From Paramagnetospirillum magneticum AMB-1 (GTDB taxonomy: Bacteria > Pseudomonadota > Alphaproteobacteria > Rhodospirillales > Magnetospirillaceae), in assembly GCF_000009985.1 (NCBI RefSeq), contig NC_007626.1, forward strand, positions 2,783,943-2,847,942: 64,000 bases of DNA, given 5' to 3'. The notes below the pieces were generated by a model. It ran no database searches and was not told the origin of the DNA. It was given only the letters and a program-made list of their open reading frames with translations. Below are positions 1-9,460 of this stretch, one piece after another (position 1 is the first letter of the stretch; the number at the start of each line of letters is the position of its first letter). The position numbers and the translations under genes were made by a program.

Positions 1-629
1 AACACTTCCTTGATCTGGGCGATGGCCACCGGCGGCATGCGCGAGATGGTCTTGGCGATCTCCAGCGCCTTGTCCACCACCTCGGCGTCGGGGACCACCA
101 CAGAGGCGAGCCCCATCTGCCCGGCCTCGACGCCGCTGATGGCCTGACCGGTCATCACCATCAGCATGGCCTTGAACTTGCCCACGGCGCGGGTCAGGCG
201 CTGGGTGCCGCCGGCGCCGGGCATGATTCCCACCTTGACCTCGGGTTGGGAGAAGCTGGCGTTCTCGCCCGCCACGATGATGTCGGCATGCATGACAAGC
301 TCGCAGCCGCCGCCCCAGGCATAGCCGTTCACCGCGGCAATCACCGGCTTGGGGCAATTGGCGATGGCCCGCCACAGCAGGTGATTGTTGCGCTGCATCA
401 GTTCGATGGCGCCCACCTCGGCCATGTCCTTGATGTCGGCTCCGGCGGCGAAAGCCTCCTGGTTGCCGGTCATCACGATGGCGCGAACCGAGGGATCGGC
501 CCCCAGGGTGGTCATGTGTTCGGCCAGCAGGCGGCGCACCTCGCCATTGAGGGCATTCTTGGCGTCCGGCCGGTTGATACGCAGCAACACCACGGAATCA
601 AAGGGTTTTTCCAGGAGCACTTCCGTCAT
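1..629 (-). CDS. Enoyl-CoA hydratase/isomerase (crotonase family), 3' end cut by window edge
   Basis: Reading the minus strand from the ATG at 627-629 gives a crotonase-fold protein starting MTEVLLEKPFDSVVLLRI, with about 209 residues inside the window; the C-terminus lies beyond position 1. The family hydrates trans-2-enoyl-CoA in beta-oxidation-type pathways. The oxyanion-hole segments AGADIKDM (about residue 62) and GYAWGGGCEL (about 102) are present. Both catalytic glutamates of classical crotonases are there, 20 residues apart: Glu110 in GGGCEL and Glu130 in QPEVKVGI. It is divergent from the IclR regulator and next to an acyl-CoA dehydrogenase and ligase, so a role in the same catabolic route is likely. 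The substrate cannot be told from sequence. Confidence 0.9.
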   Translation of the reverse strand, partial: MTEVLLEKPFDSVVLLRINRPDAKNALNGEVRRLLAEHMTTLGADPSVRAIVMTGNQEAFAAGADIKDMAEVGAIELMQRNNHLLWRAIANCPKPVIAAVNGYAWGGGCELVMHADIIVAGENASFSQPEVKVGIMPGAGGTQRLTRAVGKFKAMLMVMTGQAISGVEAGQMGLASVVVPDAEVVDKALEIAKTISRMPPVAIAQIKEV

Positions 630-641
630 GACGTTCCTCAG

Positions 642-656
642 TTTCGCTGTGCGAAA
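642..656. promoter_or_regulatory. Palindrome in the divergent hydratase/IclR promoter region
   Basis: TTTCGC-TGT-GCGAAA is a perfect 6-bp inverted repeat just upstream of the hydratase start codon. A second, longer-spaced repeat, ATTTTGTT at 668-675 and AACAAAAT at 713-720, lies in the same gap. IclR-family regulators bind short palindromes in divergent promoter regions of this kind, so this is a candidate operator for the neighbouring regulator. The assignment is inferred from position only. Confidence 0.4.
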
Positions 657-761
657 TCGCGTTTCACATTTTGTTGACGCCAGAGCCTAAGTCGTGTTTT
701 GGTCTCTTGGCAAACAAAATCATGCCCCCCAACCGCAATGGGGGGACCGGGAGATGAAGCC

Positions 762-1574
762 TTGACGGATTCCGAGGAAACTCAGGCCGAAGAGCCCCAG
801 GCCGAGGGGACGCAGGACCGCCAGTTCGTGGTGGCGCTGTCGCGTGGTCTCGAGGTGCTGCGCTGCTTTCGCGCCAACGACGCCATGCTGGGTAACCAGG
901 AGATCGCGGCGCGCACCGGCCTGCCCAAGCCCACCGTGTCGCGCCTAACCTACACCCTGACCAAGCTGGGCTATCTGGTCTATATGGACCACTATTCCAA
1001 GTACAAGCTGGGCACCGCCGTGCTGTCGCTGGGCTATACCGCCCTGGCCGGCATGGACATCCGCCATGTGGCCCGCCCGCTGATGCAGGAACTGGCCGAT
1101 TATTCCGACGTGGCGGTATCGCTGGGCAGCCACGACCGCACCAGCATGATCTACGTGGAATCCTGCCGGGGCAAAGGGGCGCTGACCATCCGCCTGTCGG
1201 TGGGCTCGCGCATTCCGGTGGCCACCACCGCCATGGGGCGCGCCTTCCTGGCGGCGACGCCTGAGGCCGAGCGCACCGCCATCCTCGACGAGGTCAAGAA
1301 GCGCCACCCCGAGGATTGGCCGCGCATCCGCCAAGGCCTGGAGCGGGCCTTCCGTGAATACGCCGCCCGAGGCTTCACCATGTCGGTGGGCGACTGGCAG
1401 AGCGACGTCCACGCCGTGGGCGTGGCGCTGACCAACCCCGCCACAGGCACCATCGTCGCCCTGAATTGCGGCGGCGCGGCCTTCCTGCTGCCGCGCGAGC
1501 GCCTGGAAGGCGACCTCGGCCCCCGCCTGGTGGCGGTGGCCCGCAAGATCGAGGCGGCGCTGGGACGCCGCTAA
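762..1574 (+). CDS. IclR-family transcriptional regulator
   Basis: A 270-residue DNA-binding regulator. The N-terminal winged helix-turn-helix (about residues 15-80) contains the IclR-type segment EIAARTGLPKPTVSRLTYTL, followed by the C-terminal effector-binding domain with SVGSRIPVATTAMGRAFLA near its start. I chose the TTG at 762 because GGGAG at 749-753 sits 8 bases upstream and the resulting length fits the family. An ATG at 738 and a TTG at 699 are in frame but have no Shine-Dalgarno sequence. It is transcribed away from the crotonase gene and towards the acyl-CoA dehydrogenase 36 bases downstream, and probably controls the acyl-CoA/ABC transporter genes in response to a pathway metabolite. 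Confidence 0.9.
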   Translation: MTDSEETQAEEPQAEGTQDRQFVVALSRGLEVLRCFRANDAMLGNQEIAARTGLPKPTVSRLTYTLTKLGYLVYMDHYSKYKLGTAVLSLGYTALAGMDIRHVARPLMQELADYSDVAVSLGSHDRTSMIYVESCRGKGALTIRLSVGSRIPVATTAMGRAFLAATPEAERTAILDEVKKRHPEDWPRIRQGLERAFREYAARGFTMSVGDWQSDVHAVGVALTNPATGTIVALNCGGAAFLLPRERLEGDLGPRLVAVARKIEAALGRR

Positions 1575-1610
1575 CCCCATATCCATTCTTCAAGACGGGA
1601 CGAGACCGAC

Positions 1611-2761
<1,151 letters not shown>

Positions 2762-2762
<1 letters not shown>

Positions 2763-4315
2763 TGCGGCCAATCGCCGATATCCTGGCCGATCTGCCACCC
2801 CGGCTGGCCCAGCTGGCGCGGCAGTGGCAGCGGCGGACGCCCGACGCCCCCGCCATGATCCAGGGAGAAACCCGCTGGAGCTATGCCCGGTTGGGACAGG
2901 CCATGGACGAGGCCGGGGCGCTGTTGCGCGGCCTGGAGGTGCGTCCGGGCGACCGGGTGATGCTGGTGGGCGAGAACTGCTTGGCTCTGGTGGCCATGAT
3001 CCTGGCGGCGGGCGAGCTTGACGCCTGGGCGGCCATCATCAATGCGCGGCTGTCGGAGCGCGAGATCGACACCATCCGCGACCATTGCGGCGCCCGGCGG
3101 GTGATCTACACCACCGACGTCTCGGCCGAGGCCACCGCCCATGCCCGGCGGCATGGGGCGGAGCTTCGCGCCTCGCCCCTCCTCGGCAGCTTCGCCGTGG
3201 GGCCGCTCAACCACCAATGTGGTTCGGAGCCGGTGGAGCCCGGCAACGGTCAGGTGGCGGCGCTGATTTATACCTCGGGCACCACGGGAACGCCCAAGGG
3301 AGTCATGCTCCCCCACCGCAACATCATGTTCATCGGCGCGGTGTCGGGGGGGTTGCGCGACATCGGCTCCGGCGACGTGGCCTATGGCGTGCTGCCCATG
3401 TCCCACGTGTTCGGACTGGCCTCGGTGCTGGTGGGGACGCTGTTCGGCGGCGCCTGCCTGCACGTGGCGCCGCGCTTCGCGCCGGCCCAGGTGCTGGCCG
3501 ACCTGAAAGCCGGGCTGACCATGTGGAACGGCGTGCCCGCCATGTTCGCCAAGTTCCTCGAACACATCCGCCTGACCGGCGCCAAGGTCGAGGCCCCTGC
3601 CCTTCGCTTCCTGTCGGCGGGCGGTTCGCCGCTCGATCCGGCCATCAAGGCCGAGACCGAGGCGCTGTTCGGCCAGGTGCTGAACAACGGCTACGGCCTG
3701 ACCGAATCGGCGCCGACCATCTGCCAGACCCGCCTGGACGCGCCGCGCAGCGATTGCTCGGTGGGCCATGCCCTGCCCGGTGTCGAGGTCCGCATCGTCG
3801 GCGAGGGCGGCAAGGACATGCCCGACGGCCAGGTGGGCGAGTTGTGGAGCCGTGGCCCCGGCACCATGAAGGGCTACTACCGCGCCCCGGACATGACCCG
3901 CGAGGTGATCGACGCCGAGGGCTGGCTCAATACCGGCGACTTCGCGCGCCGCGATCCCGACGGGGCCCTGTTCATCGTCGGGCGTGCCAAGGAGCTGATC
4001 ATCCGCTCGGGCTTCAACGTCTATCCCGCCGAGGTGGAGGCGGTGTTCAACGCCCATCCCCTGGTCACCCATTCCGCCGTGGTCGGCCGCCCGGCCGCCG
4101 ATGGCAACGAGGAAGTGGTGGCCTTCGTCCAGGTGGCGCCGGGCACCGAGCTCGGCTCCGCCGAACTGACCGAGTGGGCCGCCGCCCGCCTCGCCCCCTA
4201 CAAGCGCCCGGGCGAAGTGGTGGTGGTCGGCCACCTGCCCGCCGGAGCCACGGGAAAAATCCTGAAGAACCGCCTCGCCGAGGCGGCAAGAAACCACGCT
4301 TACGACACGCTATAA
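2762..4315 (+). CDS. AMP-forming acyl-CoA synthetase (ligase)
   Basis: A 517-residue ANL-superfamily enzyme activating a carboxylic acid to its CoA thioester through an acyl-adenylate. The P-loop-like motif YTSGTTGTPKGVMLPHRN lies near residue 170, YGLTESAPT (ATP/acyl-binding) near 310, the hinge region GRAKELIIRSGFNVYPAEVE near 405, and the C-terminal catalytic lysine segment ATGKILKNRL near 500. It overlaps the dehydrogenase gene by one base and is followed 18 bases later by the binding protein of an ABC importer. The arrangement suggests uptake and CoA activation of one carboxylate; aromatic or medium-chain acids are plausible but unproven. Confidence 0.92.
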
Positions 4316-4333
4316 AAGTTGGGAGGAAGCAAG

Positions 4334-5500
4334 ATGTCCAAGAACAAGCTTTGTGTCTCGGCCCTGGCCCTGTCCCTGATGCTGGGCTTCGGCCCGGCCC
4401 GGGCCGCCGAATTCAAGATCGGCGCCGAAATCCCGCTGTCGGGCAATCTGGCCCGGGTGGGCACCGCCATGAACGAGGGCATCCAGGTGGCCGCCGAGAT
4501 GTTCAACAAGAAGAACGGCAAGCACACGGTCAAGATCCTGACCGTCGATGACGAATCCTCGCCGGCCAAGGCCGTGGGCGCCGTGGAGAAGCTGGCCGCC
4601 GACGGCGTGGTCGCCTATACCGGCGGCTATGGCTCCAACATCATCGGCCCGGCCTCGGAAGCCGCCGAGAAGCTGGGCAAGGTCTACATCACCTCGGGCG
4701 GCGTCGCCACCGAGCTGACCAAGCGCAACCTCAAGACCTTCTTCCGCATCAACAGCTCGGAAGGTTATGCCCGCGCCCTGATGGGCATGTTCAACGAGGT
4801 GGGCATCAAGTCGGTGGCGGTGGTCTATTCCACCAAGGAAGCCACCGAGGAAGTGGCCAAGATGCTGCAGACCGGCCTGGGCCCCAAGGGCGTCAAGGTC
4901 ACCATGCATGCGTTTGATCCGGCCACCAACGACTTCAAGCCGATCATCCACAAGATCAAGCTGCAGGATCGTCCTGACGCCATCGCCATGATCGGCTACG
5001 AGAACGATTACGTGGGCATCCTGCGCGCCGCCAAGGTGTTGAAGCCCGACATCAAGACCATCGCCGGGGTGTGGTCGCTGGCCACCTCCAAGATGGCCGC
5101 CGAGTTCCCCGACCTGATGGAGAACGTGTCCGGCACCTCGACCCTGTCCTTCCCGGCCGAGTTCACCACGCCGGAAGCCAAGGAATTCGCCGAGACCTAC
5201 CAGAAGATGTTCAACAAGGCCCCCGATTACCTGGGCATCTTCGGCTATGTGCAGTCCAAGCTTTTGTTCGAGGCGGTGGCCCGCGCCGCCGATGCCGGCA
5301 CCATGGACAAGGGCGGCATCGCCACCGAGATGCGCAAGACCCAGTCCGACACGGTCATCGGCAAGGTCCGCTTCGACGAATCCGGCGATAACCCGGAATT
5401 CACCCACCGCATGGGCCAGCATCAGGCCGGCAAGGTGGTGCTGGTCTGGCCGGCGGAAGCCGCCACCGGCAAGGTCAAGTATCCGGCCGTGCCGTGGTGA
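4334..5500 (+). CDS. Branched-chain-type ABC transporter substrate-binding protein
   Basis: A 388-residue periplasmic binding protein of the LivK/Leu-Ile-Val family (type I fold). The N-terminus is a typical Sec signal peptide (SKNKLCVSALALSLMLGF, cleavage likely after ARA) followed by AEFKIGAEIPLSGNLARVG, the first strand and ligand loop. I chose the ATG at 4334 because GGAGG lies 9-13 bases upstream; an in-frame TTG at 4319 lies before that Shine-Dalgarno sequence. Its partners follow downstream (two permeases, two ATPases). The acyl-CoA genes upstream argue for a carboxylate ligand rather than leucine, but that is context only. Confidence 0.93.
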   Translation: MSKNKLCVSALALSLMLGFGPARAAEFKIGAEIPLSGNLARVGTAMNEGIQVAAEMFNKKNGKHTVKILTVDDESSPAKAVGAVEKLAADGVVAYTGGYGSNIIGPASEAAEKLGKVYITSGGVATELTKRNLKTFFRINSSEGYARALMGMFNEVGIKSVAVVYSTKEATEEVAKMLQTGLGPKGVKVTMHAFDPATNDFKPIIHKIKLQDRPDAIAMIGYENDYVGILRAAKVLKPDIKTIAGVWSLATSKMAAEFPDLMENVSGTSTLSFPAEFTTPEAKEFAETYQKMFNKAPDYLGIFGYVQSKLLFEAVARAADAGTMDKGGIATEMRKTQSDTVIGKVRFDESGDNPEFTHRMGQHQAGKVVLVWPAEAATGKVKYPAVPW

Positions 5501-5511
5501 GAAATACCGAG

Positions 5512-5625
5512 TTTTCCCCGTCATGCCCGGACTTGGTCCGGGCATCCGCGCCCCGCCGCTCCCTATGCCGAGGGACTGGCGGCACCGCGTGGATCACCGG
5601 GTCAAGCCCGGTGATGACGGGAAAA
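5512..5625. repeat. Compound palindromic element with terminal inverted repeats
   Basis: Between the binding protein and the first permease lies a 114-base element bounded by TTTTCCCCGTCAT (5512-5524) and its near-inverse ATGACGGGAAAA (5614-5625). Inside are two hairpins: ATGCCCGGAC-TTG-GTCCGGGCAT and ATCACCGGG-TCAA-CCCGGTGAT-like arms. This is the architecture of REP/BIME-type intergenic palindromes. It could form a strong mRNA structure that separates expression of the abundant binding protein from the membrane components. It ends 34 bases before the next start codon. Confidence 0.8.
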
Positions 5626-5659
5626 GGATTGCTGTTCTCCTGTTCCAGGGTCCGAGTCC

Positions 5660-6535
5660 ATGCTTGAACTTACCCTTCAATCCCTGTTTTCCGGCGTGCT
5701 GTCGGGGGCGTATTACGCCCTGATCGCCCTGGGTCTCGCCCTGGTGTTCGGCACCATGCGGGTCATCAACCTCGCCCATGGCGAGCTGGTGCTGCTGGGC
5801 GCCTATATCAGCTATACCGCCGAGGAGAAGCTGGGCCTCGATCCCCTGGCCTCACTGCCCCTGGCGCTGGCCGTGGTGGTGGGGACCGCCATCCTGGTCT
5901 ATTACCTGGTCAGCCTGATCAAGAAGGACCGCGAGCTGAACTCGCTGATCCTCACCTTCGGCATCGGAGTGATCCTCACCAATGCGGTGCTGATGATCTG
6001 GTCGGCGGACATCCATTCCGCCACCACGCCGTGGTACCACGACGCCACCATCCTGTTCGACACCCTGTTCGCCATGCAGGCCGAGCTGGTGTTCGCCGGC
6101 TTCGGCATCGCCCTGGTGGGCGCCGTGTGGTGGTGGCTGGAAAAGAGCTGGTACGGCCGGGCCTTGCGCGCCGTGGCGTCCAACCGCGACGCCGCCAAGC
6201 TGATGGGTGTCAACCCGCAATTGACGGAGATCCTGTCCTTCGCGGTGTCGGGCGTGCTGGCCACGGTGGCGGGCATCGCCATCTACACCGCCAAGGTGAT
6301 CCAGCCCGCCATGGGCCATCACCTGACGGTCAAGGCCTTCATCATCACCGTGCTGGCCGGCATGGGCTCGGTGCCCGGTGTCCTGCTGGGCGCCGTGCTG
6401 CTGGGCATCGTGGAAAGCCTCACCGTCACCATGGCCTCGTCGGCGCTGCAGGAACTGGCCGGCATGGTCCTGTTCCTGGTGGTGCTGCTGTTGATGCCGT
6501 CCGGCCTGTTCGGCCGCGCCAAGCGGCGGGGGTAA
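5660..6535 (+). CDS. livH: Branched-chain-type ABC transporter permease (LivH family)
   Basis: A 291-residue inner-membrane permease with about eight hydrophobic segments. The start ELTLQSLFSGVLSGAYYALI and the segment TMRVINLAHGELVLLGAY are typical of LivH. The loop GRALRAVASNRDAAKLMGVN is the conserved cytoplasmic EAA-like region that contacts the ATPases. It forms the translocation pore together with the LivM-type protein encoded three bases downstream. It sits after the palindromic element, so its expression relative to the binding protein may be lowered by that structure. Confidence 0.93.
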   Translation: MLELTLQSLFSGVLSGAYYALIALGLALVFGTMRVINLAHGELVLLGAYISYTAEEKLGLDPLASLPLALAVVVGTAILVYYLVSLIKKDRELNSLILTFGIGVILTNAVLMIWSADIHSATTPWYHDATILFDTLFAMQAELVFAGFGIALVGAVWWWLEKSWYGRALRAVASNRDAAKLMGVNPQLTEILSFAVSGVLATVAGIAIYTAKVIQPAMGHHLTVKAFIITVLAGMGSVPGVLLGAVLLGIVESLTVTMASSALQELAGMVLFLVVLLLMPSGLFGRAKRRG

Positions 6536-6537
6536 GC

Positions 6538-7500
6538 ATGACGTCCTGGATCAAGATCGCCGCCTTCCTGGCGTTTTCCTACATCGCCGTGCCGCTGGCG
6601 CTGGGCTCCAACGCCTATGTCATCGGCCTGCTCGTCGCGGCGCTGACCATCGGCGGCATCGCCGTGGCCTGGGCCCTGCTGGGCAATCTGGGCGGCATGG
6701 TCAGCTTCGGCCACGCCGCCTTCTTCGGAGTGGGCGCCTATGTCTCGGCCCTGCTGACCCTGCGGGGCGGCTGGCCGGTGTTTCCGGCCATGCTGGTCGC
6801 CGGTCTGGGCGCGGCTATCGCCTCGGTGGCGACCATGCCGGCGCTGAGGCTGCGCGGCCCCTACTTTGCCCTGGCCATCCTGGCCTATGCCGAGATCTTC
6901 CGCATCCTGGCCACCGAGTTGAAGCCCATCACCGGCGGCGCGGCAGGGCTGTTGTCCATCCCCCGCCTGCCCAACGTGCTGGGCCTGGATTTCGGCACCA
7001 AGCTGGGTGGCTATTTCGTCATCCTCACCATCGTGGTGGCGGCCATGGCGGCCTATCACCTGATCCGCCGCAGCCCTTACGGCCTGGCCCTGAAGGCCAT
7101 GCACGACAGCGAGGACGCCACCCGCGTGGTGGGCGTCAACTCCACCCTGCTCAAGGCCTGGATGCTGGTGGTGTCGGCCTTCATCACCGGCATGGTCGGC
7201 GCCTTCAACGCCCATTACATCAACTTCCTCGAGCCCGATTACGCCTTCGCCGGGCAGTGGACGACCCTGGCCATCGTCTCGGCCATCTTCGGCGGCTACC
7301 GCACGGTGAGCGGGCCGCTGGTGGGCGCCGTGGTGGTCTATCTGGTGGACCAGCTGGCCTTCAAGCCCATCCTGCCCCAGGGCCACCAGATCGTGCTGGG
7401 CGTGCTGCTGGGCGCCATGATCCTGTTCAGCCCGGGCGGATTGATGCCCATGCTGATGGCCAAACTGTCGCGCAAGGAGGGCCACGCCCATGCTGCTTGA
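6538..7500 (+). CDS. livM: Branched-chain-type ABC transporter permease (LivM family)
   Basis: A 320-residue integral membrane protein starting MTSWIKIAAFLAFSYIAV. Conserved LivM features include LLGNLGGMVSFGHAAFFGVGAY-like transmembrane sequence around residues 46-65 and the cytoplasmic coupling loop GLALKAMHDSEDATRVVGVN near residue 185. The ATG at 6538 comes directly after the livH stop; longer in-frame extension upstream only overlaps livH. Its end overlaps the start of the following ATPase gene by 11 bases, consistent with one polycistronic mRNA. Confidence 0.93.
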   Translation: MTSWIKIAAFLAFSYIAVPLALGSNAYVIGLLVAALTIGGIAVAWALLGNLGGMVSFGHAAFFGVGAYVSALLTLRGGWPVFPAMLVAGLGAAIASVATMPALRLRGPYFALAILAYAEIFRILATELKPITGGAAGLLSIPRLPNVLGLDFGTKLGGYFVILTIVVAAMAAYHLIRRSPYGLALKAMHDSEDATRVVGVNSTLLKAWMLVVSAFITGMVGAFNAHYINFLEPDYAFAGQWTTLAIVSAIFGGYRTVSGPLVGAVVVYLVDQLAFKPILPQGHQIVLGVLLGAMILFSPGGLMPMLMAKLSRKEGHAHAA

Positions 7501-8206
7501 GCTTGACGGCATCACCGTGGCCTTCGGCGGCCTGATCGCGGTGGGCGACGTGTCGTTCTCCATGGCCGAGGGCGACGTGCTCGGTCTGGTCGGCCCCAAC
7601 GGGGCGGGCAAGACCACCCTGTTCAACGCCGTGTCGGGACTGGTGCGTCCGACCCGGGGCAAGGCCCACTTTCTGGGCCGCGACCTGGTCGCCATGCCCA
7701 TCCACACCCGCGCCCGCGCCGGCATCGGCCGCGCCTTCCAGGTGCCCCAGCCCATGCACGAACTGACGGTGCGGGAAAACCTGATGGTGGCGTCGCGCTT
7801 CGCCACCGGCCGGGTGGACAAGCAGCGGATCGAGGAAATCCTCGACCTCCTGAAGCTGGGCCACAAGGCGGATTCCGACGCCGCCACCTCACTGGCGCTG
7901 ACCGAGCAGAAGGCCTTGGAGGTGGGCAAGGCCCTGGCCACCAACCCCAAGCTGTTGATGCTCGACGAGGTGCTGGCCGGGCTGGAGACGGCGGGCAAGC
8001 GCGCCTTCATGCACACCCTGTCCGAAGTGCGCCAGCGTTACGGCCTCGCCCTTTTGATCATCGAGCACGACATCGAGACCATTACCCGCCTGTGCCCCCG
8101 CGTGGTGGTGCTGAACTTCGGCCGTCTGATCGCCGAAGGCAGCCCCGAAAGCGTGTTCAACGACCCCGAAGTCATCAGGAGCTACACCGGTGGCGAAGCT
8201 GCTTGA
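7490..8206 (+). CDS. livG: Branched-chain-type ABC transporter ATPase 1 (LivG family)
   Basis: A 238-residue cytoplasmic ATPase. Walker A is GPNGAGKTT (about residues 35-43), Walker B is LLMLDEVLAGL, and the switch histidine is in IIEHD. The ABC signature normally written LSGGQ, or LxxGxQRRLEIARAL in LivG proteins, is here LALTEQKALEVGKALATNP, so the Gly-Gly pair is absent. The following LivF partner has a standard LSGGE. Divergent signatures occur in a subgroup of LivG-like ATPases of aromatic/carboxylate importers, so this need not be inactivating. It overlaps livM upstream and livF downstream (17 bases). Confidence 0.92.
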   Translation: MLLELDGITVAFGGLIAVGDVSFSMAEGDVLGLVGPNGAGKTTLFNAVSGLVRPTRGKAHFLGRDLVAMPIHTRARAGIGRAFQVPQPMHELTVRENLMVASRFATGRVDKQRIEEILDLLKLGHKADSDAATSLALTEQKALEVGKALATNPKLLMLDEVLAGLETAGKRAFMHTLSEVRQRYGLALLIIEHDIETITRLCPRVVVLNFGRLIAEGSPESVFNDPEVIRSYTGGEAA

Positions 8207-8918
8207 AATCGAATCCCTGAGGGCCGGCTACGGCTCCATCAATGTGCTGTGGGACCTGTCGCTCTCCATCGAGGAAGGCAAGCTGACTTGCATTCTCGGC
8301 CCCAATGGCGGCGGCAAGACCACGCTGCTGCGCGCCATCATGGGACTGGTGAAGACCGAAAGTGGCCGCGTCCTCTACCAGGGCCGCGACCGCACCAACG
8401 CGCCCACCTGGGACATGGTGGCCGACGGCGTGGCCATGATCCCCGAGGGCCGCATGGTGTTCCGCGACATGAGCGTGGCCGACAACCTGCTGATGGGCGC
8501 CTTCCCCAAGAAGTGCCGGGCCAATGCGCCGAAAAACCTTCAGATGGTCTACGACATGTTCCCCCGGCTCTACGAGCGCCGCGACCAGTTGGCCGGCGCG
8601 CTATCGGGCGGCGAGGCGCAGATGCTGGCCATGGGGCGCGGCCTGATGGAGGAGCCCAAGCTGATCCTGGTGGACGAGCCGTCGCTGGGCCTCGCCCCCG
8701 TGGTGGTCGACGAGGTGATGGGCATCCTCGACCGGCTGAAGCAGGAAGGCCTGACCATCGTCCTGGTGGAGCAGAACACCAACAAGGCCCTGAAGATCGC
8801 CGACCACGTCTATCTGGTCAGAGGCGGTAAGGTGGTCTTGTCCGAGACGGCGGATTCGGTGGATCTTGGACGGCTCCACGACCTCTATTTCGCCAGGGAC
8901 ACCCTTCATGAGCACTGA
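8190..8918 (+). CDS. livF: Branched-chain-type ABC transporter ATPase 2 (LivF family)
   Basis: A 242-residue ATPase with a GTG start inside the livG end. Walker A is GPNGGGKTT, the signature is ALSGGEAQMLAMGRGLM, Walker B is LILVDEPSLGLAP, and the switch histidine position is replaced by LVEQN, as is usual in LivF proteins. It forms the nucleotide-binding pair with the LivG-type protein and completes a five-component importer. The thioesterase gene begins within its last codons, so translation is coupled into the next metabolic gene. Confidence 0.92.
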   Translation: MAKLLEIESLRAGYGSINVLWDLSLSIEEGKLTCILGPNGGGKTTLLRAIMGLVKTESGRVLYQGRDRTNAPTWDMVADGVAMIPEGRMVFRDMSVADNLLMGAFPKKCRANAPKNLQMVYDMFPRLYERRDQLAGALSGGEAQMLAMGRGLMEEPKLILVDEPSLGLAPVVVDEVMGILDRLKQEGLTIVLVEQNTNKALKIADHVYLVRGGKVVLSETADSVDLGRLHDLYFARDTLHEH

Positions 8919-9339
8919 TCTGCTGGACGGCGAGCCCCGATCGGGCTTTCAGGAATTGCTGGGCTACCACCTGGCCGAATGGACCGAGGACCGCGCGGTG
9001 CTCGAGTTGACCGTCGAGCGCAAACACTGCAACCGCGCCGGTCTGGTGCATGGCGGCGTGCTGGCCACCCTGATCGACACCTCCTGCGGGTTCGCCGCCA
9101 CGTTCTGCCCCCACCCCGGACGGGTGCGTCGCTGCGTCACCCTGCAGTTGACAACCAGCTTCACCGGCCAGGCCCGCCACGGCCTGCTGCGCGCCATCGC
9201 CCACAAAAAGGCCGGAGGCAGCCGCATCGTGTTCTGCTCGTCCGAGGTCTTCGACGACAGCGGCAAGCTGGTCGCCATGGGCGAAGGTACCTTCCGCTAC
9301 CGCACGGGCAGCGAAACGCCGGAGGGAGTGGCGCTGTGA
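8908..9339 (+). CDS. PaaI-type hotdog thioesterase
   Basis: A 143-residue single-domain hotdog-fold protein. The segment NRAGLVHGGVLATLIDTSCGFAA matches the PaaI/YdiI thioesterase signature, in which HGG and the following acidic residue lie near the active site. Such enzymes hydrolyse aromatic or medium-chain acyl-CoAs and recycle CoA when a pathway stalls. The ATG at 8908 overlaps the end of livF by 11 bases. Location inside the acyl-CoA island supports a housekeeping role in the same pathway; the exact thioester is unknown. Confidence 0.88.
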   Translation: MSTDLLDGEPRSGFQELLGYHLAEWTEDRAVLELTVERKHCNRAGLVHGGVLATLIDTSCGFAATFCPHPGRVRRCVTLQLTTSFTGQARHGLLRAIAHKKAGGSRIVFCSSEVFDDSGKLVAMGEGTFRYRTGSETPEGVAL

Positions 9340-9348
9340 ATAATACCC

Positions 9349-9456
9349 TTGTCATCCCGACGACCACCGGGAGGAGGGATCCCGTCCTGGTATGGCTTTT
9401 CAGCATCGACACCGCCCTTCCAGGCGGAGATCCCTCGACTTCGCTCGGGATGACAA
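9349..9456 (+). repeat. Dispersed palindromic repeat, copy A
   Basis: A 108-base element with ends TTGTCATCCCGA (9349-9360) and TCGGGATGACAA (9445-9456), which are exact inverse complements. A related copy lies at 30538-30652 in the opposite orientation, sharing GTCATCCCGACGAC, GGGAGGAGGGATC and CCTGGTA, with a diverged centre. It ends four bases before the ATG of the next gene, so any Shine-Dalgarno sequence for that gene must come from the repeat. Confidence 0.8.
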
Positions 9457-9460
9457 TGAG

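Noticed and set aside
150..300. Suspected loss of a catalytic glutamate in the crotonase
   Set aside because: On checking spacing, the two catalytic Glu residues are those in GGGCEL and QPE, 20 residues apart, and both are present.
246..690. Plus-strand open frames opposite the crotonase gene
   Set aside because: They are antisense to a clearly conserved enzyme reading on the minus strand and have no family similarity; high GC creates long antisense frames throughout this window.
699..761. Upstream TTG/ATG starts extending the IclR protein by up to 21 residues
   Set aside because: No ribosome-binding site for either; the TTG at 762 has GGGAG at eight bases and gives a normal length.
9392..9460. 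23-residue N-terminal extension of the nitronate-monooxygenase-like protein
   Set aside because: It would be translated from the dispersed repeat and does not resemble the family N-terminus.
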